Positions 1 through 15,556 of a stretch of DNA of 64,000 nt are shown piece after piece; the first letter of the stretch is position 1, and every line of letters begins with the position of its first letter. The translations under genes and the position numbers were made by a program. This DNA comes from Xiphydria camelus (lineage: Eukaryota > Arthropoda > Insecta > Hymenoptera > Xiphydriidae). The stretch covers positions 2,239,501 to 2,303,500 of the forward strand of contig OY783193.1 in NCBI GenBank assembly GCA_963678675.1, in the 5' to 3' direction. The notes beneath the pieces are model-generated. The model saw nothing but the letters and a program-made list of their open reading frames with translations. It was not told the DNA's origin and did not search any database.

Positions 1-493
1 TTTTTCTCAAACGAAGGGAAAAAACCCGACCGCCACGCCATCTGTTCCCGCTACAGGTACGGAGAGGCATGCATATGCATGGCGATACGACGGCAGCTGG
101 AACTAATAACGACAATGCGACTGAAAGGAATTCGAAACGAAGCAGCGCGCGGGTCGTCGCAGCGGCGGCAACAACGACACCGCGCCGACAACGGAACGCG
201 CTAATCTCTCTCGATGCGGTTGCGTAATACCTCCTCGTCGAGCGCGCGCGGCATCGACGGCGGCGCGGGTATACGCTGATCCGACGATAATCGGTACGGG
301 CGGTAACGACAACCGCGTTCGCCCGACAATAATTGACCGTCGGCGATGTTGCTTTCGGCGCCGTGTCACCGTTCCCTCCTCCTCCTTCTCCTCGCGCGAC
401 TGACTTCTGACCCTTTCCAACGCGAGGCGGAGGAGCAGCGCATGGAGGAGGGGGGACGAGGAAGGCGCGCGCGGGCCCAGTGGATCGTCTTAC

Positions 494-5320
<4,827 letters not shown>

Positions 5321-5443
5321 CTCCCCCTGTTTTCGTTATATTACCGCGCGAGATCGAACGTAAAATGCCTTGGGAAAATCGTTCAGGGGACGATAAAGAA
5401 GCAGGTGCAGCTGTGCGAGGAAGGAAGTATACTGGAAGGGGTG

Positions 5444-5457
5444 GTTGCCATGGTGGT
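5444..5457 (-). promoter_or_regulatory. X-box-like (RFX) site upstream of BBS9
   Basis: Read on the BBS9 strand the site is ACCACCATGGCAAC. Its right half ATGGCAAC matches the RFX X-box consensus GTNNCCATNGNAAC exactly; the left half keeps only the CC next to the centre. It lies 124 bp upstream of the BBS9 start codon, the range typical of X-boxes in ciliary genes regulated by RFX/DAF-19. Function is inferred from motif, position and gene identity. Confidence 0.4.
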
Positions 5458-5737
5458 CACGCTCCAAACATTTATTTCAAAAGATCCGACTGTAGCGAGC
5501 GGGCGTGATTCACGTACCCGCTATTATTCGTTCGCTTCTTATCAAGCGACAACGAATTGCACGTGTGCGCGCCACGGATATGAATTATTATCGCTTTTTC
5601 TTCCTATTGCATAACGCGACACCGGGAGTTCGGCATTTTTACGATTTCAAATTTACTCGGTTGGTATGTCCGGGGCTTAGAGTTTGAGTCTGTCGCCCAC
5701 AGATGGCGGGACTGATACTCCAAAAAAATATGAGCCA

Positions 5738-5745
5738 TGACGTCA
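5738..5745. promoter_or_regulatory. CRE-type palindrome TGACGTCA upstream of DCTN5
   Basis: A perfect 8-bp cAMP-response-element palindrome lies 103 bp upstream of the DCTN5 start codon. Such sites bind CREB/ATF factors in animals and are common in housekeeping promoters. An 8-bp motif can occur by chance, so the support is its placement between divergent genes. Confidence 0.35.
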
Positions 5746-5847
5746 GGTTGGGTCACATTCGGGCTGTCAGTTGGGTTCGATCTGTCAAATTATTTTTTGC
5801 CTCGAAGATTTGCGCGTCAGTTTCATTAAAAACTAGTGAACGCAGCC

Positions 5848-6670
5848 ATGGAGCCTCAGGATATTTACTACAACCGTTCGGAGTACGTCGAAACGGTAGG
5901 CAAATGACCTAGAGCCGTTCAATGTCATTTAAATCGCAACATAACCTCTATTGTCTCTCGCTTTTTGGCACGTTTAGGCCTCTGGAAACAAGGTGAGCCG
6001 ACAAACTGTTCTGTGCGGGTCGCAAAATATCGTCCTGCATGGGAAAGTGATCGTTCAGTCAGACGCTATTATCAGAGGAGATTTGGCGAACGTGAGAACC
6101 GGCCGATACTGCATCATCAGTAAGAATGTTGTCATCCGACCGCCTTTCAAGAAATTCAGCAAGGGGTTGGTTTTTCGTCGAATGTATCCTTGATAATTAA
6201 CGATAAAATTGGTCCGTGTATTTATATTTCGTTTCTTTGATTTACAGAGTCGCCTTCTTCCCTCTTCAAATGGGTGATCACGTATTTGTGGGCGAAAGGG
6301 CCGTCGTGAATGCCGCTGTCGTCGGATCGTACGTTTACATAGGAAAAAACGCGGTAATAGTACGTACATTTGTGTATTTCGATTCGTATTCTCGCAATGA
6401 ACACGTAATAACGCGATATCCCGGGGAGAAATTGATTAAAATTACTATAAAAATGTGTGACGCTCGTTTCAGGGAAGGAGGTGCATTCTGAAGGACTGTT
6501 GCTTCATAGAAGACGGCGCGGTAGTTCCACCAGAAACCGTTGTACCCTCCTTCACGCGATTCGCCGGAAATCCCGCGACGTGCATCGAGGATTTACCCGA
6601 ATGCACGCTCGATCTCATGCTCGATTATACGAAAAATTACTACCAGCATTTTCTGCCCGCGAAAGTATAG
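5848..6670 (+). CDS. DCTN5: DCTN5, dynactin subunit 5 (p25)
   Basis: p25 caps the pointed end of the dynactin complex, with DCTN6, DCTN4 and Arp11, and helps dynein bind endosomal cargo. Four exons join in frame: 5848-5895, 5978-6165, 6248-6359 and 6473-6670 (stop TAG), 546 nt, giving 181 aa; human p25 has 182. The N-terminus [20 protein letters not shown] and the blocks [58 protein letters not shown] and [13 protein letters not shown] match the family along its whole length. Repeated hexapeptide turns (IRGDLA, GSYVYIG, VIGRRC) form the left-handed parallel beta-helix. All introns are short (82-113 bp), typical of insects. It is divergent from BBS9. A polyadenylation signal follows at 6802. 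Confidence 0.97.
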
Positions 6671-6801
6671 CACCCCTGTTGGAAGACAAATTGTGTAATA
6701 GGTGCGATTTATTTATGAAACACACTGCGTAATATTGGAGTCGAAGTATCTCTTGTAAAGAAGACACTTTGCGCTTTTTTCTCTGCTCCTGGCATTTAAG
6801 T

Positions 6802-6807
6802 AATAAA
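6802..6807 (+). other. AATAAA polyadenylation signal of DCTN5
   Basis: A canonical AATAAA lies 132 bp after the DCTN5 stop codon and would give a short 3' UTR. It is the first one downstream of the gene. Transcript data would be needed to fix the cleavage site. Confidence 0.55.
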
Positions 6808-7254
6808 TACGTCTTTCGCGATTTGTCCCGTTTGGGTTGAAGAGGCTCAAAGAGGCGCGAGGGATCAGCCGCGCGACGGGCGGAACGTATTATCGACGCT
6901 GGTCTGGAAAGAATACGCCCACCGTAAGTCTCATTGTTGCTCATTAGAGTTTCTCGATCATTTTCCTCGTATTTTCGACAATGGCATTGCTAATTATAAA
7001 GGAAACGTTTCAACGAGTATTATCCTTCCAACGAAAAGTCGAATCTTGCCGATAAATATTTTCCGTCTCTTCCCTGTCAGCTAGAATTGACTTTTAAGCG
7101 GACCGACAGAATCTCCAATCATTCGTTTTATATCGATTAATTTAAACGTCCCGTAAACCATTTGATCGATGATCATTGACGTCTCGAGGATGAGTCTTCA
7201 ATTTTTTCCGTACGACCGTGCACGTAAGCACACACCACTGTGCATTGTAAATAG

Positions 7255-8900
7255 ATGTAACCAATTATCGTCGAACGGCGGCTGAAAGTAACCGCGATTG
7301 AAGTCTCTCGAGCCTTTCGCAACGCTCCCGTTGCGCGCGAACAATCCAGGTCGAGCGGGAATCGTCCGACGGCTCCGTCGAGGTGAAGCAACCGCAGGAT
7401 GTCCGCGAGTCGCGCGCGATACCCCTTCTGGGCATCTCGATAGAGAGGTTGATCACCCCCGCTGTAACTCGCAGGAAATGGAAAAGTCACTTCTCATCGC
7501 GTTGACAAACCAATTATCGCCTCGCCCCGCTATCGTTAACCGCATACGGCCGACACACGATGCTGACCAATATTGGCAGTCGCGTTAGTGTCGCAATACT
7601 GCCGGTCTACTGATGAACGGTGTACACATATTTTCTGACGAAGGCAAATTTACAACGAGCAGCACGTGATGCTCCGCTGCCGACTGCAAAAAAAATACGA
7701 GGACACATCGTGACTGGTCGAATTCCCGGTACCGGTAAACGTGCCGGTCAACACGATTAGTCACGTTGGATTTTTTCTCGGGTGATTCTGCCGTGTAATT
7801 GTGTACGAATCAATTTTCGACCCTGTTTCGGAAATTTGTAATCTCTTTTTCTGGAAATGACCAATTTACGCGAAGGCTTAGGGGGATTAGGTAGAGCGAT
7901 CCTCGTCCGATCAGCTTTGAACACCATTATCTTGTTGTTCGTGAACTTTTTGGACGGATCCGGTATAACACTTTCGAAGATTAACTTTGGATTTATGTAC
8001 GAAAGAGGATTAAGCCACGTATATTTTACATTTTTCGAAAATTCTGAGGGGTACTCCATCGTGTTGCGTTGAGCTAGACCGATGTGAGCACGTGCGATGG
8101 CGTACGTAGGTGGGTACAAGCAATTATCATCGAAACGTCAGCCTAAAATAGGTGCCATGGGAGCCTCGGATATTTCGCAACTCATCCGCGGTAGACGAGT
8201 ATAGTTCAGGTCGAGCGCGAAGCTGATCTGGCGAAGTCATCGAAAGATACGCTCAAGTCACGCATGACGGCCTCTCTCTAAGTATACTCCAATAGAGAGA
8301 TTCACAGCTTCCGCTGTAATGCGTGAAAAGCACTGCTTGTAATTGAAGTACAAACAAAAAATATCTTCGAAATATGTAACACGTGATATCTAGGTTGGGT
8401 ATTTAAAAACAGTCCTTTAATGATGCAAGATTGGCAACCGTTAATTCCTTCAACCAAAGTTATGTACTGATAAACTATTGCATAACAATTATAGACTCAA
8501 GTACGGCCGATTATTATTATCGGCTCTGAAGCAAGAGCAGATTTCAATCGATAGAAATTTTTGCGATCCGATTAAAGCACATACTTTTCACGTAAGTGTA
8601 ACGTACGTAGCAGAGACGACCTCATCGTTCTGGTCTACTATCGTTAGTCGAGTGTCCGCGACACTAATTCGAGCGCTGATATTTATAATCGCGTTTAGTA
8701 TCGTCAATATCGCCGATCGACAGGGAAGCCTGCGTTCGTACATGCCGAGGGGAGAACGGATCCAGCGAGCGACACGTGATTCTCGGCTGCCGATTACGAC
8801 TCGCTAAGACGATTTGTGACTCGATAAGATTCCAGTACCGGTATACGAGTAAATGTACCGCTCGACGCTAATTGCTCCGCGTTGATGTCATCTTTATAGC
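7255..8900. repeat. Old, diverged tandem duplication
   Basis: Two stretches, about 7255-7780 and 8120-8900, share short blocks in the same order and orientation. Examples are CAATTATC(G/A)TCGAA at 7260 and 8129, GGTCGAGCG(G/C)GAA at about 7350 and 8211, the ATAGAGAG..CCGCTGTAA block at about 7440 and 8293, and ACGTGATNCTCNGCTGCCGA at about 7664 and 8775. Between blocks the copies differ strongly in sequence and length. This suggests an ancient direct duplication, possibly of an unrecognised repeat. The orphan ORF on the minus strand lies at the junction. Confidence 0.5.
7757..8059 (-). CDS. Orphan 100-aa basic ORF, unrecognised
   Basis: An ATG-initiated ORF of 100 codons on the minus strand, convergent with DCTN5. 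I do not recognise the protein. It begins MEYPSEFSKNVKYTW, contains the proline-rich stretch ALPNPPKPSRK and ends in a lysine/arginine-rich tail; it has no evident signal peptide or membrane segment. Its amino-acid composition (many K, N, P, Y and I) looks more protein-like than the arginine-rich ORFs produced by CpG-rich DNA nearby. The reading frame stays open upstream to 8119 without another ATG, so a 5' exon ending near 8075 is possible. It could equally be a chance ORF between two old repeat copies; nothing else in the window supports translation. Confidence 0.25.
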   Translation of the reverse strand: MEYPSEFSKNVKYTWLNPLSYINPKLIFESVIPDPSKKFTNNKIMVFKADRTRIALPNPPKPSRKLVISRKRDYKFPKQGRKLIRTQLHGRITREKIQRD

Positions 8901-9081
8901 TTCTACGCATTAATTATGCACAGATCAATCCTCGAGTACTGGTCGGCATTAATATCACCCACCCTCTCAGCCCCAACTAAACCACCTGGAATTTACAGTC
9001 CCAGTTATAGTCCACGATGCAAACACACTTCCGTTAAAGCACGAGCGAAATAATAAGACCGCAGCCTCGGATATACCACGC

Positions 9082-9286
9082 GAGGCTAAACTTACTCGCC
9101 AGGAAAGAAACTCGAATCACTATTATCCCATTATTTATATAAGTTTTCGACCTATATCGATACAAGACTTTATTGTAGATAGAAACGTAATCTTTAAAAA
9201 AGTACTACACAAATATGAGCCAAAAGCACATAGGTTGTGAGACAACAATGATTCGAGTTTCTTTCCTGGCGAGTAGGTTTAGCCTC
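9082..9286. mobile_element. MITE with 38-bp terminal inverted repeats
   Basis: The 38 bp from 9082 (GAGGCTAAACTTACTCGCC...) are the reverse complement of the 38 bp ending at 9286, with a single mismatch. The 129-bp centre is AT-rich and non-coding. Size, TIR length and lack of an ORF fit a non-autonomous DNA transposon. No clear target-site duplication was found, so the superfamily is unknown. The near-perfect TIRs suggest fairly recent insertion. Confidence 0.8.
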
Positions 9287-11069
9287 ATACGGTGTGATCA
9301 ACCAAAGTTCTAATTATAGTCGTAAGACGAATCACGCGAAGCGCTTGCTCCCTCGCACGTGAAGGGGCTTGCCCCCTTTTTCCTTGGAATCTCTCAGATA
9401 ACGGGCATAATACGCTTTCGACGCAAGCACATCTCCTCGTGAAAAAGAACCGTCTAACGATTACCTTTGACTCCGGAATGACGCGAGAGATCCAACGGGC
9501 AGCGCGCTCCGGTTTGCCGCGTTATTTTTCATGGTATCGCGCGCGGGGGAGCTCATCGAGACGCTGCTCCGAGGAGGGTCGGAGGGAGAGGGGACCGGGA
9601 GATTATTGAAGAAACATCATCGTTCGCCGAGTTGATGACTTGCATGGAATACATAAAAGCCCCGATATCTCTACATACGCTGTTCACATGCAAAGCGAAT
9701 TGTGATCTGGCCGCTCCCTCCTCTCCCCGCCGATCACATCTCGCTCCGCCTACTGTGACTCGGTAGAGAAATCAGTTTTTCTCACTTTTCCGAATAGACA
9801 GATCGGATTCCGTTCCGTTGTCTCGCGTGAGAATGTCGCTGCGAACGGTTCGGACGTGGGATCGGCAGGTACTATAAATCTCAGTGGATAAGATTCGCCT
9901 AGTGTTTCGATCGCGTTAAAAAGCGAGACGGTGGTATATAGCGGCGTCTTTTCGTTCTCCCTGACGACCTTTCGGACGACTTTGTTGTTTTATCGCGTTG
10001 TCGTTTAATCGGGTACCCCTGGGGGAGGTCGGCTCGAATTTTACGAGCGTTGCGTAAGTCGTGGCGCGTTCGCTCGTACGCACAGCGAGACTGACGCGAT
10101 TTCCCCGCGGGGATTTTCTCGTGCCTTGGGAAAGCCTTGTCGGGACTTTCATCCTCACCTCCTTTCCGCGGTATATGTATATTTCGCGACTGTAATCACA
10201 GAGCGGCGTATGGCTAACGCCATCGAGCACAGACTTTGGCCCGCGAATCGAGATAAAGTCATGTTAGTAGATTCGTGAATCGTACGTATCCGAAAATTTG
10301 TCTGCGAGAGGAAAAACTGTGCCTTTTCGGCTGAAATTGTCGCAAAGCTTCGCGTGACGGACACTTTTCGCAAAGGTGACCGCGTTTTCGGCCTCGAAAA
10401 ATCTGTACGCGTCACGTGTTCCGGTCCGCGCTCCCGAACGAATAAGTTCGGATTCGTTCCAGTGCCTGATATAACGGGAGAATAAGTGCAGTGCACACGA
10501 AGAGCGCGCGCGCGCGCGCGAGCAACTGTGAGTAGGAAGTTCGCGGTGTAACATCTCGCCTCGTTATGCAACTATAGTATTTCAATATTTCCTCATTCCT
10601 CGTCGGAGAGATCATAAAGATTATAAGGCGACGATTCTGGCATCGCCACAAGAGGGGTCGAGGCGAGGCGAGGTGCTTTTTATCGCGAGCGCGAAAAGTC
10701 GAGCACGCGCGCGCGTCATTGTAAAGAGGGTCCTCTGCTTTCAGGAGTGCCTCGATACGCCCACGCGACCCCTGCTCGTCGCAGAGGCGCACTGGCCGCG
10801 CAAGTCGAGGAATTATCACTCGATCTTGCAGCGATCGGCCGATTTCGAGCGGAGGACGCCGGGAGAGAGGAGCTGGATCTCGTCGCGGTTCGATTCGTAC
10901 GAGGCAGTAGAAAAGTAGGTGGGTAAGGCTCGGACTATCGGCGAGCGATAGCGACGTCGATGGGGGCGCGATTTATTGCCCGCTGCGGACTTCGCCGATG
11001 ACGCCGCGCTCGGCGGGAGGGGGTGGGGGCGATAAGTAGACTCCTCGGATAGACTTTTGCAACGTTCGT
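9287..11069. other. No gene recognised; GC-rich in its second half
   Basis: From about 9500 the stretch is CpG-rich, with a (CG)n run near 10505-10520. Open frames here are arginine-rich by-products of base composition. A phrase resembling an exon end followed by GTAGGT lies near 10915, so an untranslated 5' exon cannot be excluded, but I see no coding support. Confidence 0.4.
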
Positions 11070-11620
11070 ACGACGTTCATACAAACGGCAATAATTGATA
11101 GTTCTAAAGTCGTTTGTTTTGCCGCGTGAATTTCAAATAATAACTATTAAACGAATTGTTAAATTTACATTCTAATGTGATTCAAATTAATCGCTGTATT
11201 TTTTGTAGCCACGTGTTTACGAAAAATTGTACTTATATTGAGTACACGTTTAGCATTTTATTTGCATTATTTTAACACTAGAACTACCGAATGGTCGTGG
11301 TTTGTAAGACGGTCGTTTTGGCGGGTGATTATCTCGTTATCCGTGAATTTTTCGTCCACACTGCTATAGAACTTGTTTGTAGACCGAAATGTGCTCTACG
11401 AAAAAGTATTCTACCAATTTTGACAAAAACATCACGGGTTACGAAGTAATCGAGGTTGAATGGAACTCTGAATAAGACATCAGTCAAATTGACTGCCTGC
11501 GGTAGTTCTAGTGTTAAAATCGTTTGATGTCACAAATGTAAAGCGTACAATCTTGATGCATCTGATGAGCCAATACTACCCAAAGCTGCCGTACAATTAA
11601 CGTACATTAGTCTACCTGTG
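11070..11620. repeat. Repeat family C, copy 1 (interrupted by a TTAA element)
   Basis: This copy shares the order GACGTTC(G/A)TA, AATTGATAGTTCTA.., TTCAAATTAATCGCTGTATT, TTTACGAAAAATTGT, TTTAGCATTTTATT and CTTGATGCATC with copies at 19341, 19740 and 39770. It carries the TTAA-flanked element 11276-11513 inside its homologous sequence. The family encodes no protein and its ends are not clearly inverted. Confidence 0.75.
11276..11513. mobile_element. piggyBac-type MITE (TTAA-flanked, 238 bp)
   Basis: Termini CACTAGAACTACCG and CGGTAGTTCTAGTG are 14-bp perfect inverted repeats. TTAA flanks both sides (11272-11275 and 11514-11517), the target duplication of the piggyBac superfamily. There is no transposase ORF, so it would have been moved in trans. 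It interrupts repeat family C. Confidence 0.85.
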
Positions 11621-12543
11621 TCGCGCATCTATTTGTCGCCTGAATAACAGAGAAAGAGAGAGAGAGGAGACACTCCCCTTCTTTCCTTTCATTAATCAAC
11701 GACACACAGGTGGATCGCGTGAAGCGTTGCTGACTGACACGTGAGTCGAGCCCCTCCTCGACCGCTTATCAGCTATTATTCACGAGACCGATTCCCGCGA
11801 CGCACGAATATAGCGCAAAATAATCTCAGGCGCGACGCGATGCAGACGTTGCTGTCGTGTGCGTATTGCAGCATACATGCGAGTGCCGCGCAAAATATTC
11901 GGGTCGATTTGCCAGCCGAATTTAGGGAGATGATCGAGCCACTCACGTTATTTCTCATTTAGTATTTCGAAATTATATTTCAAAAAATTTGTTAACGTTC
12001 CTCGAGATATTCGGCAATGAGAATCGTGGGTCGATAACGAGAATTCGGTCTTAATGTTAATCTTTTAAATTGCAGATTCGAAAAATTTGGACAAAATTTT
12101 CAACCCCGTATTTTTTCATTTTTCATTTTCCGCCTCATCAGAGATGGAAAACGATATTTTGAAATGCAGCTACGTTATAGTCTAGTAGGACCATCTCCCT
12201 CGCACTCGTTGCTTGGCATAAATGCTTCTCTCTGCCCTACTAATGACGTCGCAATCTAGTAGAGAAAAACGCGCTTATAATTTTGCGAATAGTGATTTTT
12301 TCGAAACATTTCTTTTTCGTACGTCATTGAATATGTATACGGATTACAAATTAAATTTAAAAGTATGAATATGTTTTCACGTTAAAACCGAGTTAATCTC
12401 TGCCGTATCTTTCCACGTAGAATAAATATGAGTTCACGTTGACATAACGTTCCGCGAGAAAGGATGGGAAATCACATTCTCAAGTGTCGCGTGTTATTGA
12501 GAGCTCGAGAGCCCGACCGGTTTTCTATCTTTAGGTATAACTA

Positions 12544-12798
12544 CACGGAAAGACTGATACCAGTAAATTTTACCATATTTACGATAAAAGAAGTACATAT
12601 GAGGGTTTTTGGATGTCTTTACAGAGTACAGTTTAGAAATGTTTCCCTTAAAAATATTAAATCGTGATAGTTTACATTGAAATTCACTAGTTTATAAGGA
12701 AAAATTGGTCTTCAGCACAATTGGAACATCCCAAAATCTTCACGTGTACCTCTTTTACTGCAAATACGGTAACACTTACGGGTGTCAGTCTTTTCGTG
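12544..12798. mobile_element. MITE family A, copy 1 (255 bp)
   Basis: Ends are inverted: CACGGAAAGACTGATACCAG at the left and GGTGTCAGTCTTTTCGTG at the right. Internal motifs recur in the copies at 23984 and 60323: GAGGGTTTTTGGATG, a run like AATTTACATTGAAATTCACTAG, and TAAGGAAAAATTGNTCTTCAGC. It has no coding capacity. Confidence 0.8.
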
Positions 12799-13231
12799 CA
12801 GTTCATCACACTTCGACTAAATATTTTCTCGCCACGAGATAAGCGACGGAGCGTCGTCACGGTTTTCGGTATCTCATACATTTATACATATGTTTATCTA
12901 CCGTTAATATACGTATACCATCGCGACACGACCGAATCTTGCGTTCGACGCCACGTACGACTACATACTCGAATTACCAGAAGTAATCAGTCGTAGCGTG
13001 ACAATCCGTTTTCGTCGGCGCGTCTCGTCTCGTCGAGATTATCGTCGCTCGTCAAGATCGAACATTAAATTAAGACCGATCGCTTGTCGACTCGATCGCC
13101 TTATTAACGAACGATTTTATGGACGGCGCGTTTCGCGAATCGCTCTTCCGGGAAATCGCGAATGTGGCGCGGTGCGCGCACCGGGTGAGGCGTCGTGGTC
13201 GAAATTGTCCAACGCTTTCGTAACGTCTTAA

Positions 13232-13452
13232 CCCCTTCAGACCTGGTGTACACGAGAATGTACATTGGATTTGAGCTATTTTATTAAAAAATGTTACGCC
13301 AAATTACAACTTTGTACTGTTTGCACATAAATATAAGAAAATTAAAAAAATAAAGATTGCAAAAATATGTTAAAATATAATAATACCCCAAAGGCTAAAA
13401 CATCATTAACAATTTTGTTTACTCCGCGAAAAAAAAATCAGGTCTGAAGGGG
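13232..13452. mobile_element. TTAA-flanked MITE (221 bp), second family
   Basis: The 14-bp termini CCCCTTCAGACCTG and CAGGTCTGAAGGGG are perfect inverted repeats, flanked by TTAA at 13228-13231 and 13453-13456. The interior is AT-rich with no ORF. The TTAA duplication and C-rich first bases fit the piggyBac superfamily; the TIR differs from the CCCTAGAA family nearby. Confidence 0.85.
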
Positions 13453-14417
13453 TTAATTTCAACGTCTTCGCGGCGCGCGACTCTTTCGTCCGTTCGCAGA
13501 ACTCGAAACTTCTGGTCCATTCGATAGTGTGTGCGCGGTGTATTATCCGTAATCCATGGAAGTACACCCTCGAATTTGTGCACAAAGAAACCCATTACAG
13601 GTACAACGACTCTCTTTAATGCTTGAATTGAGATGACGAATATTCGCGCTAATCCAAATATTTAAACTTTTGACCCATCGCGATAAAATTAACCGATGAA
13701 GTGATATTTTCGTTATATTGGCCGAATCACGTGCCTCGTTCAGTAGTCCTCGCTTTTGATTCTCGGTAATGTTTATTAATCAATTTGACGTGCAGATGGA
13801 TGACTGAATTATCGAGCGATGCATACGTCTATATGTATGTCGGATAAGAGATCAAAAACAAAAGGCGCTTTCCTTCTTCTTCTGATCGGCTTGTTAACGA
13901 GTGGCGGACGTGGAAGAACTCTGTCCACGTTTATACACGTACTCGTATAATTCCTCGTATTAAGGCGCGCGAGGTAACGAATGTCAAGGAGGGATCCTCC
14001 TTGAGTGGTGACCTTCGGATTATATCGGACGAAAGAGGAATAACAATTGCAAAAATCGTATTTTCCCCGGTTGGTGCTCTCGGGGAATTTCGCGGGCGAC
14101 CGCAGGGCAATCTGTGTGTTCTGTGCGTTCGAGACGCGTCGAGTGTATTCCATTATACTCCGTATATATATATCGCGCACGCCCGTGTGTAGAGCTACAT
14201 TTCTGGAGCCGGTAGATAGTCTTTATGGTAGAGCTCGGTGTAATTTTAACTGTGCCGGATACAGAGGTCGAGTGTTTCACGCATACGTGGAACATTCCGG
14301 GTTCACCTGACGAGCGAAGTCAAGTCAAGTACGCGATATCGTGCACGTGCGAGGTGACAATTGCTCAATATCGGCGCGCGCGAGAATCTGCACGCGCTGA
14401 AAAATGTGAATCCTTAC

Positions 14418-14678
14418 CCCTAGAACTTTAAAGTATACATGCATCATTCGCGTGTCCATACCAAAAACTAAAGTGTAAGTATAACTATACTTGAATAGAT
14501 AAAAATGTCTATTAAAAGTGCATCTTCAGATGTCGTCAAGTAAAGAGTCGAAACAAAGCCCGGAAATGTTTTCAGATTTGTTCATACACAAGAACACATA
14601 GTCAAATAAGCGACGAGTGCAAATAATCCACGTGTAGGATTTACAGTTTCCAAAAACAAGTAGTGTGTAGTTCTAGGG
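14418..14678. mobile_element. piggyBac-type MITE, one flank mutated (261 bp)
   Basis: It starts CCCTAGAACT and ends AGTTCTAGGG, a 10-bp perfect inverted repeat with the CCCTAGAA terminus typical of piggyBac-like elements. The right flank is TTAA (14679-14682). The left flank reads TTAC (14414-14417), best explained by one later point mutation. There is no ORF. Weaker TIRs suggest it is older than the element at 16336. Confidence 0.7.
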
Positions 14679-14682
14679 TTAA

Positions 14683-15556
14683 AAATGCACATGTGTTATC
14701 GAGTCACTCGTACGCCGAAATATAGAATGGAACGTCGTACGACATTTTCAGACATTCGGAAACCGTCCTGGTCCACCTGGAGGCGCTGCGAAGCCAGCGA
14801 TCGGGGGGCGGTGGTGGATTACCTCGGGCGGGGAACGCGCGAACCTTCGTCAGTTCCGACGAGTCCTTCGTCGAACTCCAGAGCTCGCGACTCGCCGATT
14901 TATCGGCCCATCGACATCGCCGCTACGGCAGGTAACGATAAGAAACCGCATCGAGCTCCGAAACGCACCTCGTACCCTCCTGCTCTTTCTCCTTCGCGAT
15001 CGGACGCGTCTACTTATACCCATTCATGCGCGCGCGTTGCTTCGTACGGCACGTACGCGTACTTACGTCGCGCTCGACGTACATCGCATCTAAATGCGTC
15101 GATACTCCCGCACCGCGCGAGGGATGTGGAAGGGAAAGGGATCGAGATATTCGAAAACAAAATTGGCAGGTGTGCGCGCAGAGTGGGGGTAGCACGGTGG
15201 GGACGGGCGAGCGCCCATTGGCTCGCCGGGTCGAGGCGGCAAGGGACTAAGTGGCGCGAGATCCGTCGCGTTTCTACCAGTGGCTGAGTGACCACTGCCG
15301 TACACGTGTTGCACGCACTGCAGAATTTGTATCAAAGCAGCCGCGAAAGCCACGAGAAGCTGTCATCGAGAATCGCGAGACGATATATCCGCGTTGCATA
15401 CGCTACGACACAGTCGATCGTCCCGTGAATAGAAGCCGCAGCGGACATTCGCGATTGCACGCGCTACATTCGCATCGCCTGCCCGACAGGTGGTTGTCGT
15501 CGTCGTTGTCGGCTAGGGAGCAGGAGGAAACATCCGGTGGTGACATCCGATTCGCG
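14683..15556 (+). promoter_or_regulatory. CpG-rich region upstream of the SLC17 first exon
   Basis: The 0.9 kb before the start codon at 15557 is GC- and CpG-rich. Its long open frames are arginine/serine-rich and do not resemble proteins, as expected for a CpG-rich promoter or 5' UTR. No TATA box or initiator could be fixed, so the promoter is inferred from position. Confidence 0.35.

Larger units (their letters stand above)
5321..5847. promoter_or_regulatory. Divergent BBS9-DCTN5 intergenic promoter region
   Basis: The start codons of BBS9 (minus) and DCTN5 (plus) are separated by 527 bp with no other gene between them. The geometry implies two promoters back to back, or one bidirectional promoter. 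The interval holds an X-box-like site at 5444-5457 and a TGACGTCA at 5738-5745. No TATA box at a convincing distance from either gene was seen. That transcription starts here is inferred from the layout. Confidence 0.6.

Noticed and set aside
14685..15287. 200-codon open frame upstream of the SLC17 first exon
   Set aside because: Low-complexity R/S/T-rich translation in a CpG-rich promoter-like region; ends before exon 1 and has no recognisable domain.
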